Positions 49,701 to 61,700 of a DNA stretch of 64,000 bases are shown here, piece by piece; position 1 is the first letter of the stretch, and every line of letters begins with the position of its first letter. The notes beneath the pieces are model-generated. The model saw nothing but the letters and a program-made list of their open reading frames with translations. It made no database searches and was not told the origin of the DNA. The stretch spans positions 35,855,304 to 35,919,303 of the forward strand of contig NC_092671.1 of assembly GCF_964355755.1 (NCBI RefSeq). Direction: 5' to 3'. The DNA comes from Antedon mediterranea (lineage: Eukaryota; Echinodermata; Crinoidea; Comatulida; Antedonidae). Made by a program: the position numbers and the translations under genes.

Positions 49701-52700
49701 GAATAAGATAACAATTAAGTGAATTATATTTACATTTATGTTGAATCTGTATGTCATATCAATGACAAGAAGAGTACAGTAAAACAAATATCAATATTTT
49801 TTAAAGAATGTAGAACCGAAAAAATACCCGAATAATAACTTAAATTACACTCTAAAGCTCTGTCTACACTATCAAACTAGTTTGACAAAAAAAAGTGTGA
49901 TGTACTGTACCCAAATATGGTAGTGATATGACATCATCATGTCCATGTATGGGCACATTACATTTGTCACATAAAGTTTGATAGTGTAGACAGGGCCTAA
50001 GCCAAGTCTGATGTTCATATGTTTTGATAAATATGGAAATTTATAATTACCTGTACAGTTAACAACTTCAATGGACTGATCTACACAAGGCATACCACCA
50101 CATTTTGGAGCCGGACTATCACACTTCCTCGTTCTGCACATGCACTGCTCCCATCCATTTGGACTATTACAGGTTGCCCATTCGGACCACTTGGAATAAC
50201 CTCCATCAACTACGGTAAAAAAAACAACCAATCAGGTTTAATTTCCAAAACAAATACAGTAGAGCTATAACAACACCAAGCAGTTTACTATAAATTGCAT
50301 AATCAGCAAAAACTTTTTTTACCAAGATGCCAGTTAATTGAATTTGTATTTATTTTTTAATGGGCTTTGAGCACTCTTGAGTGGTATGTACGCTATATAA
50401 ATCCATATTATTATTATTTATTATTATATATGTGGACTAGTACATGTGTGTCAACCCAGAGTCATAACTGAATGTCAACCCAGAAGACCAGTATAAAACT
50501 TTGCTTACCTGGTCCTGTCAGTATTGGGCATGAAGACATGTCTTGAATCCATCTTTCAACATTTTTTCTGTAAACAAATATTTTAATCATAATTATTGAA
50601 CAAAAGAGAAAGTTGATTATTTTGGAATGTAATATTTAATCTACGTCCACAATCAATTGGGACAAAAATGAAAAATAAACACCATGTGAGAAAAAAAAAT
50701 GGAACTGAATATCTCTAAACCCCAAATGGCCTCCGTCAACCTGCTGTCTGCAGACAGTGTGGTATTACCAGTGTTTTGCTAATGCGACTATCACCCTACA
50801 ATCTTAATAAATAAGTGAGTTCTAAATATTGGCAATTAATCATCGCTGTGACAGAAATTAGTTAATTTGAAAGAATCTTTATTATTACAACTTATTTTAA
50901 TAACAGCCAGTGAAGTATAATTCGCAGTTGTTTGAAAATTCATCGGATCATAATTTCAAGAAAATAAACCTATAGGACAGAGGTGAGGAACTCCCAGTGG
51001 TATGTAAAACAGAGCAATTGAGTGGCCCAGCATGATCTTTATGTCTATCTAGAAGACCACAGCTGGTGATTTATTAAATATGATCTTGAATGATGCCAAA
51101 AGTTGGTTTTGTAGTACTTGAATGTTTCATATAACTGACACAAACGCCATGCATTACCCAGAAAGATCTTTTATAAGATAAAAAATAATATTCTGCATAC
51201 ATTCAGAATTACTGACAGCTGACAACTTAATCAGATGGCGTGAATATGAGGAATATATGAGCTAAAAACACTACTGCAATTTTTTACAGGTTTTTAGCAA
51301 ATGTCATAGCAAACTATTATTATTTAAATACGTTAAATGCAGCAAAAGTTACACTTTCTTGTGGTAGGCCTAACTTCTTTCGCAACTTCCTTGTTTTTAG
51401 AATTTGCTAAGGTTAAGAAAGCGATTTAACACCCAACCATGATTTGTTGGCAGCATACTAATATTTATTGGATTTCTGTGTCTCTTTTATCATCTGCCTT
51501 TACAATTATATGCATGATAGTTTTTATTAAAGGGTAAAATGATTATCACAATGAAACATTGACATTGTACAAATTATTGTCTGGCACCTACTAGTTTTAA
51601 AATACCGTGGGAAAGTCATTCAAAAAGATGCAACTTGTAGACTCCAAATCTAATTAGAACTTGTTATTTTTTCCACTTATACTTTCTTTGAAAACACTCA
51701 CGTCATGCTTAACTAAGTGAAAAATTAGCTGTTTAGGATAACTTGTAAGTTGCAATTGCTTTAAAAATATTTATTTATGATTTGTTGTTAGCATGTTATG
51801 TGTTATGTATGCAAGTCTTAAAACTTATGTTATTATTTTGAAGCCCGTCACAGCAAAACAACAAAAGTTAAACAGAATTTCCATTTTAAAAATTAGGTTA
51901 AAGATGTACTGTCCCCCTAAAAAAAATAATTATTGAATGTAAAAAAAAAAATATTAAAAAAAAATTAAATTATTTACCTGAAAAAAAATAGTCAAATTGG
52001 CTGCCAGCCAATGGATTTATTTACTTTATTAAAACTATAAAATGACCTATTCAAAGTCTAATTTAATTAATCTTCATTTTTCATGTTTTTTTTTAATATA
52101 CTGGTAAGGCAATTCAAACTGTCAAATAAGATGTTTTTATTAATGCAACAGTGACCATTGAAGCGTGGAGAGGAGTACGTTCCTGGTAATTATGGTCAAT
52201 TAGCCCCTTCCTGCGGGGTATGCTCAAGGTGACACCGGTGATGAAATGACCCTTTTAAATTGCTATCATAACCGAGCACTGCTGAATGAAAACTTTCAAG
52301 TTCAAGGCTTGAAATTATATAGTACTTGGAAGAATTGATTACAAATTATTTAACTTTCATTCTTTTAACGAATAATAAAATAAATATTTGGATAAAAAAT
52401 ATACATTTGACACTATCTGAAGCCTGGATTTTAAAGTTGTTTATGATATTTGACTTACACTTGGTACTTTGAGACACATTTCTGTTCATCTTCATCCCAA
52501 CCGCAGTACGGATCCCTGGCACCAAGACACGTTTCCTGAGTGACAAAGCGTCCGCACCTGTGCACCGGCACCATCATGACCTTATTCTGCAGGCCTACAT
52601 ATAGCACACCCTATTGAGATTTAAAACAAAACATGCGTAACACAACTCTTTCGGTTTACAATCCATCCAAACACGCAGTAGGTAATTGTTACGTGGACCA

Positions 52701-55700
52701 TGAACTCCCTATAGATTTATTACGACCGATTCGCCACGTTTTGTACACCTTCATGTACCGGTCGATTTAGCTTTATGCGCCAAGAAAAAAATACCCGGTG
52801 GGAATATAAGACGAGATAATGTTGAAACGATATCTAGGACAATGCTAGAATCTCCATCAGTGACGTTAGTTCTAAACATTAATGTATCGGTTTTTAAAAG
52901 CCTTGCGGTCAAACAAGGAGCGATTCTCTCATGGGTCTGGATAATAAGATTCTTATCGTCATTTTTAATAGATTCTTTACTGGTTTTTATCACCGCTCTC
53001 TTAAACTATGACTTTCATTCTTGTTCAAATGAATGTTAACAATTATTCTGCCTTTTATCTGATATCTTTATATGATAGCATGCCATTATATTATTATACT
53101 GCTGAAATGTATTAATAAAATATTGTCTATTATATGAATTAGATATTGAAAGGAGTTTGCTATGAAGATGATAGAAAAAATCTTTTGAAAATGGTTTGAT
53201 GATGGACGTCAATCAATTTTGGTGTTAAACTTTTGGTGAATGTTTTTAAAATATGAATTGGACTTAAGCTGGTATTTTATGTCATTTTATGGTGTTTTAT
53301 GAATGTGTGGATCTGCATATAATGCTATAATTCAGTTTACAGTAGGAGATAATATTTTGTTTGTGTTTTGAAGTTATTCAATTAAAAACTTACCCTCTCC
53401 ACGTCAAGTTTCATAGTCTTTACGATCGCATGCTCACCATTCTAAAAAAGAGAGTTAGAAATGTTCAATATGTGTGGGCAAATAATCAATATAATTGGTT
53501 AATTTTTTTTCTTCTATTAGATTTTAGTTCTTTTGGAACAATATTAACATCAAAGCTATGAAATACACTACAAAAAATAAATTTCAATCAACAGTTCAGT
53601 TCACACTTTAGGGAAACAATTGCATAGAATTGGCTATGTCACGACTAGTTTGAAAGACAAATAATATATACCATGGCTGCTGTGTCTAGGCCCTGTTTGA
53701 ACTGCTAACTCCCAAGCACTCGGCGGTGGTGAGAGAGATACGTATGGGGTTAAGAGCAAGGAATTAGACAGCAATTTTGTGTTTTACCTTGATATGTCGC
53801 CTAGGAGATTTTAAAGTGTTCCAACAGGATATGCCACTTAAATTATACAAACTAAAGTAAAGACACTATGCCTTGTTTGCAGTTAAACTTTATGTGATAT
53901 GCCCATATTTGGACATGATGATGTCATATCACTACCATATTTGATCATATCACTACCATATTTGGGGACATCACACTTTTGTGTCAAACTAGTTTGATAG
54001 TGTAGACAGAACTTTATATAGTAGATCAATGCCATTTAATACCCACAAAATGTTCAAAATATATTCAGATTTTGGTTTTTAAATTTTAAAATGTATTTTT
54101 CCCTGCTAAAAAAAGTATATAAACAAAAACAGATCCCAAACGCAGTTTTTTAACTTTAAATGTTATTATTTCCTGCTCAAAAAAGTTATATTGTATTAAT
54201 AAACAAAAACAGAATTGATATGCGATATTCCCAGGGTGCAATCCATCCAATCTTAGGAAGTTGTTATTTAGGCAACTCCCTTGCTATCACAACTGACACC
54301 ACCTACTAGAAGTAGACTACTCTGACATGTGCATTTCCTGTGGTTCGTTCCACCATTGTTTCATTTTCAAATGATTATTAATATATTTATCATATTAAAA
54401 TCTTGAAGCATAAAAAACAAATTACAAATGTCACATTCAGTTTCCTCCTTTTGTCTTTTTCGATGCACTATCTGTCTGTTTATTTTCAAAACGTTTATCC
54501 ACAAACAATAATATTACATCTCTGATTTGTTATCAATTGGTAACTGAAAGTTAGTTGATGTTTAATGAATAAGACAAACACTATGCAAATTTACGTCTCA
54601 ATAAGCCCACAAGAAATTATCATTATCCTATGCAGTAGAATTCCACTTTGAGACACAATGTTTACGGTAAAGGGAAATTTTTCTTGAAATTTCTCATGAA
54701 ATAAACAAGGGCAATATATGTTTCACCATGGACCCCAATGGAAACTAATTATTTTTTTTGGATTAATTGGGTTGTCCTGAATTCATCATTAAATGTTTTT
54801 CATTTGACTGTTTTTATGTATATTATGTATGATGGATGTATTGATTTGAAATAAAAACAAACAAACAAACAAACATCCCTATCCAATGGACACCCCTATT
54901 AAACAAACTAGTTAAATATACTTATCCACCAAATATTATATTAATGTGCATTACCGCTTAAAATCTCTAACCACCAGAGTGGGATCTGGATAACTTAACA
55001 GTTTCATGACAATCAGTAACTAGTTAGCGGCTATTACACTATTACTAAAGGTCAGCATTAGGGAATGAAAATTGTCATATCGCTACTGTGATGTTTGAAA
55101 ATGCATTCTCTAAATGGATGAAAAGGTTTGAAAATCTAAATATATACTCTTCAATTCACATTTATAATAGCAATAAATCTCCAATGAGATACGTGAATGA
55201 ATAATTCAATAAAAATATTAGCGTATAATATCTCTAATTCGTTTTTAGTAATATTTCACAGATGCCTAATAGCTGTTTCTTTTTCCAAAATATCTACGAT
55301 TCTACATGTATTTTGTAAGTGTTTCCTGCGGGGTAGGGCCTTTGGCATGGATCCCACGGCATGACAGGTGGTAGTAGCCCCTTAAACCACCACCTGTTAT
55401 CATCCATTCAATGTGCGTATATTATATGATACATGATGTTTTAGAATGAGCTACTGGAGTAAAGAGTATTCAACCCAGAAGGAAAGCTGGTAATAGTTCC
55501 ACCGTAGAATTAGAATTTATAATTTCAGTGCGGTAATTATAAAAGAATGGCAATGGGATAATTTTAAAGATGAAGATAATGAAGTAGATAATGATGATAA
55601 GTGATCATGACAAAGGCAACAATCCTAAAGCTCTGTCTACACTATCAAACTTTATGTGAAAAACAATGTGATGTACCCATATATGGACGTGATGTATATC

Positions 55701-58700
55701 ACTACCATATTTGGGCATATCACTACCATATTTTTGGGCACATCACACTGTTTTTGTGAAACTAGTGTGATAGTGTAGATAGTTTAGACAATATACATTG
55801 TTGACAGGAGTATGGTAAAACTTGCTATGGTGGGTCTGTCTACACTATTAAACTTTATGTGACAAACAAATGTGATGTGCCCATATATAGACATCATGAC
55901 GTCATATCACTACCATTTTGAAAAGCAGTACTACGTTACTGAAAATGCAATCCAGTAAAAATAATAAATAAATATTTAAGCATATCACTATAATATTTGG
56001 GCACATCACACTGTTTTTATCCTGTTTTTGTCAAACTAGTTAAATAGTGTCGGAGAAAAAAAGTTTAATATTAATACTTCAGAAAGCCCAATAATTCAAG
56101 CACAAAGAATAGAATGAGTCTATGTTCCAAAGTCACAAAATAGATTTATCTAACAGTCTTAAATCAGATTGTTTTACATTATTTATTATATCAACAGAAT
56201 GGAAACATTGTGAACAACCATGAAAGAGAGCTGAAAAGACATTGTATAACATCGTTATGAGTTATGGTAACAAATGAGATAATAAAAATATTAATAATAA
56301 TTTATTGGTTCATTTTTTTGGGACAGAGGAACACTCTTTCTTAGATTAATTTTCTCTCAATAATCACTTTGTTTTGCCATGAGGAATTACATCATAGGGC
56401 TATTGAAAGATTTAAAAACACATTATCGTTTAAAAAAATAAATTGTAATTTAACATAGGATTGTTTGTTTAAATTGAGAGGGTATGAAACTGGATAACCG
56501 GATGACAAATTAATTTTAGGATATTAATACCATAGTTGCATTGTGCTATGTTTTAGTTTCATAATAAAGTGATCATTGTCCGATGTAACAAAGGTTTTTG
56601 TTATATATCATTCCCGCAAGAGAACAAATTATGTATTCAATCAATTTTCATCAGCCTCTAATGTTAGCAAAGTTAACTTAATAATGTATCCATTTTACTA
56701 TGTTTAATTCAATTGTTTTTCATTTAATATCTTAATTATTTTAAGATTTGTTTAAAATTTGAATTAAACAAGTTTTCAATTTTGCAATAAATATTTTCAA
56801 AGGCTGTATAAAGATTATTATTTTTAATTTCAACTGTTGAAATTTGTCAAATCCTATTGGAAAGATAAGCCCTAATATATCATTCTAGCCTACCGTCCAA
56901 TGGGATCAAATGTTTGATACAATTGATTAGCCAATCAGATAGAATGTCTTAAAAAGCCTGGGGGAATACCACAGATCAAAGATAAAAAGAAGAATACACT
57001 TGGGAGATCTGACATAATAATCGTACCAGATATCATTATAACATCAATGTTATGTGATACACCAAGGGGATCTGATCTTTATCTACATCAATGCATTTCA
57101 ATATTTTCACATAGGCTTTTATATGTATAAGACAAATGGATTTCTTAGAAAAAAAATCGTCTTTTTAAAATTAAATTTAATTTGAAAGGCATAGAATAAG
57201 CAACTAAAAACAATAATACTGAAAGTAAATTAAATATGGAACGGCAAAGATGAGAAAATCTCCAAGGGGGAAAGGTCACTAAGACTCAGGTCTAATTAAT
57301 ATGCCGATATAATACAGTAATACTCCCACCATCATTTTCTACTTATAATATATTTATTTCTGCTGCATATTTAGTAATAAATGTTATTATGTTATTATTA
57401 AATTCTACTTTTAATTTATGATAATATATTAAAAATACATTGCTTTTACAAATTTTCCAAAAATGCATCATCCAGTCGCCAGTTTGACCGAACAAGTGTC
57501 TATATCACCCATACTAAACTGTAATTATAATCATGATTTATGTTAATGAACGTGATTTAAACTTTATAAATACCACCATGGAGCCGTTATTATTTAAAAT
57601 ACAACTACAAAAGTTGTTAATAGTTCAAAGAATATTATGACAAAAAAACATATCATAAAATAATGTATCATTGGAGACATTTTTACTGTTTTGTTGTTAA
57701 GTTTATTCGTTTGTAAAAGTGCAATTGTATGGGGTTGCCCATACCATCTGTTCTAATCATGTCAACATGGGTCACATTCATTGTGGTTTGAATTATGTTG
57801 TAGTAGATTAAACATACTACAGATTTAACTCAGTATAAACATTGTTTTTGTCCAGACAAGATATTTTCATTTGACATATAATCATTGAAATAATGTTGCA
57901 TGGCTGGTTATGGAAACACCAAAAAAAAGTTACACTACAGCATAGAAAAAATGCCAATTTTCTTGAATCAAAAGTACCCCCTTAAACAATACACTAAATA
58001 GCTCTTTTCATCCATCATGCTTATACGAAAAGGAAGCAGCCATTATGGTATCCTCTAAAAAGTTGGCTGATTGAAGAAAAACCAGCCAACAATTCACAAA
58101 ATACAGGCTAAAGCTCTGTCCACATTATCAAACTAGTTTGACAACAAAAGTGTGATATGCCCAAATATGATGGTGATGTGCCCAAATATGGTAGTGATAC
58201 AACATCATCATGTATATATTTGATTTGATTTTATTCGGTTTCACCATAAGATTACAAGACAATATGAATACAAACATTTTACAAGCAAATACATTAAATA
58301 AGAAACTAAGGATAGCCCATTAAGTCAGAAGAAAAATCAACTTAATTCCAATGGGGTACGTCCTTTAAATAGAGTTAACCCGTCTCGTGTTATTTACTAC
58401 ATTGTTATGACGACTAAGAGAGTAAGTGTATAGGAACTTACAGAGGTAACTAACTTTACAGTGGCGACGAGTATAAATTTATAGAATGGCTTTTCAGGTA
58501 AGCCCAATTGCCGGTTTTGATACGACGGACAGCCAAGCCCTCGGACAACGTTGGGAAAAATGGCGGAAATCTTTTGAGTTGTACATAGTTGCGAGCAACG
58601 TCAAAAACAACCAGCAAAAGAAGGCTATATTATTACATACAGCAGGGGAAGGAGTACAGGAGTTATTTGAAACGTTAACAAAGGAAGATGACACTTATGA

Positions 58701-61700
58701 AAAAGCAATCGAAGCGCTAAATGCTTATTTTTTGCCGAAGAAAAATGTTGCATTTGAAAGGCATGTTTATCGACAAGCTGTGCAGGAGAACGGGGAAACG
58801 ATGGACAGTTTTGCTACACGCCTGAAGAAATTGATAAAAACATGTGAGTACGAAACTGAACTAGAAAAAGATATGATAAGAGATCAAATAATTGAAAAGT
58901 GTAGATCAAAGAAGTTGAGAATTAGATTGCTTAGAGAGGAAAAATTAACATTAGACAAAGCGTTAGAAATAGCACGGGCACATGAGCTAGCGGACACGCA
59001 GGCCCATCAAATGGAAGCTTCGAGATTACAGACCACGCAACAACAACAAGGTAGCGTCGAAGGCGCGTACGCGATGAGTCAAAACAACCGCCGCGAAGCA
59101 AGTCGCGATGGTAACCGAAAAAAGTGGGCGGAGTCTAAGAAAAGTTACAGTAGTGCTTCGAGCTCGAGTGGAGGAGATAAGACGTGTTATCGTTGTGGCA
59201 AACCAGGTCACATAGCTAAAGCTTGTAGTGTTGTGAATAACAAGAAATGTCATAATTGCGGAAAATCTGGACATTTTGCGGTAGTGTGCCAGTCAAAAAA
59301 ACCAAGTAATCACTCAAGAAAGTCTAAACCAAGAAAAGTGTATCAAACCACGACGAACAGTAGTTCTGATAGTGATACTGATAACTCTGAGACTTTATTT
59401 GTTATAAAAACAAAAGATACTAAACCATTGTGTACTGTAAATGTTAACGGTAAAGATGTAAGGTGTTTGATTGATTCAGGAGCCAGTGTAAATATTATTA
59501 ATTATGATATTGCTAGAGAATTAAACATAAAGATTAGGCCTAGCAAGATGAAAGTGTATACTTATGGATCAAAAGAACCATTAAGAGTAAAAGGAGAGTT
59601 TGATGCCTATGTGCATTATGGAAAAAAAGGTATAAATACAACATTTGTGGTAATTGATAATAAGGAATGTTGTACAATCCTTTGGGTATAGAGGTGCAAG
59701 TGATCTTAACATATTAAAGATAGATATGTTGTGTAATGTCCAAGTCAATGACAAAAATGATCAGTTGTTTAACGAATACAAGGATGTCTTTACCGGAGTT
59801 GGTAAATTAAAGAATTATGAATTAAAGATACATATTGATGATAAGGTACAGCCCATAGTTCAACCACAAAGAAGAATTCCTTTTAACTTAAGAAATGCAG
59901 TAGAAAGAAAGTTAAATGAGTTGTTAGATCATGACATAATAGAGCCGGTACAGGGTCCCACATCGTGGATATCACCACCAGTTTTTGTACCTAAGAAAAA
60001 TAGTGATGATTTGAGAATGTGTATAGATATGCGTAGGGCAAATGAGGCCATAATGAGGGTTAGATATCCCATACCGACGATTGAAGAAGTTTTACATGAC
60101 ATGAATGGAGCCACACTATTCTCGAAAATAGATCTTAAATGGGGGTTCCACCAAATTGAACTGGATGATAAGTCACGTGACATAACTACATTCATAACAC
60201 ATTGTGGGTTATTTAGGTTTAAACGTCTCATGTTCGGTATTACAAGTGCCCCTGAAATGTTCCAGCATATCATGGAACAAGTACTGGCAAAATGTAAAGG
60301 GGTAAAGGTAATTGCCGATGACATAGTGGTGTATGGTTGTAATCAGAAAGAGCATGACGTAAATCTAAAGAATGTATTAAATACATTAAGAGAAAGAGGG
60401 TTAACGGCAAACTTGGACAAATGCAAGTTTGGTCTAGATAAGTTAGATTATATGGGAAATGTATTGTCCAAAGATGGATTAGAGGTGTCTAAACAAAAAG
60501 TAGTTGCTGTGAAAGAAGCAAAGGTTCCGACAAATGTTGCGGAAGTTAGAAGTTTCTTAGGTTTGGTCGGGTATTGTGGAAGATATATAAATAATCTTTC
60601 AACAAGGGAAGAACCATTACGAAGATTAACACGGGCAAAACAACCCTGGGTCTGGGGTAAAGAACAAAATGATTCTTTAAATGACCTGAAGAATGCACTT
60701 ACAAGTGCAGAAGCAATGGCATATTACAATAACAAGGCTAAAACACAAGTTATAACTGATGCTTTTTATTCTAGTAGTTTTAATATTTTAAGTAAAGATT
60801 GCAATATTGTAAAATACGCTGACGATACTGTAATTAGTGGTTTTCTTTGCGATAGTAAGCATAATGTAAATGAATTTGTTAATGAAGTTGGAAGATTTGT
60901 TAATTGGTGTGAAGATATGAACTTAATACTTAATATTACTAAAACCAAAGAGATGATAATAGATTTTCGTAAAACCGCAGTTGAACATAATGTAATAACT
61001 ATTAAAGAAACCGAGGTTGAAAGAGTAACTCAATACAAATACTTAGGTACTATAATTGACAACAAATTAAAATGGGAGTCAAACTCTCTCATGATTTCCA
61101 AGAAGGCATCTCAAAGGCTCTACTTTCTCAGAAAACTCAAGCAAATTAGAGTTGATAACACTATTTTAATTCTATTTTATCAAAGTATTATTCAAAGTAT
61201 TTTATCTTTTAGCATTGGATGTTTTTATGGTAACTTTACTGAAAATGATAAGAAAAATATTGAGAGACCACGTAAAATTGCACAACGTATTATTAAAGCT
61301 GATCTAACGCCTTGTTCATTTATCTATGAAAAGAGTATTCTAAAAAAAGTTAACAATATTATGAAAGACCCCACTCATCCGTTACATTACTGTTATAACT
61401 TAAATAGATCAGGCATTAGGCTACGACCTCCAAGAGCAAATCATTGTAGAACTAGAAAATCCTTCGTTGTAAATAGCATTCATATTTTTAATTCTAATGT
61501 AAGACGTTAATGCAATTTTTAATAGTTTTACATTTTTAACAGTATTTTTAACTTTTTATCTTGTATTTTTAATCTGTTATAATACTGCACGTTTTTAAAT
61601 TGTTGCAATACTGTTGTTTTAATCTACCAAGCAAAGTGAATTTCCATTTTATGGACAAATAAAATTTCTTGAATCTTGAATCTTGAATGCTAGCCCAGTT

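Noticed and set aside
59654-61510. A single 618-aa retroelement protein
   Set aside because: It is gypsy RT running into a later LINE insertion; the ends belong to different elements.
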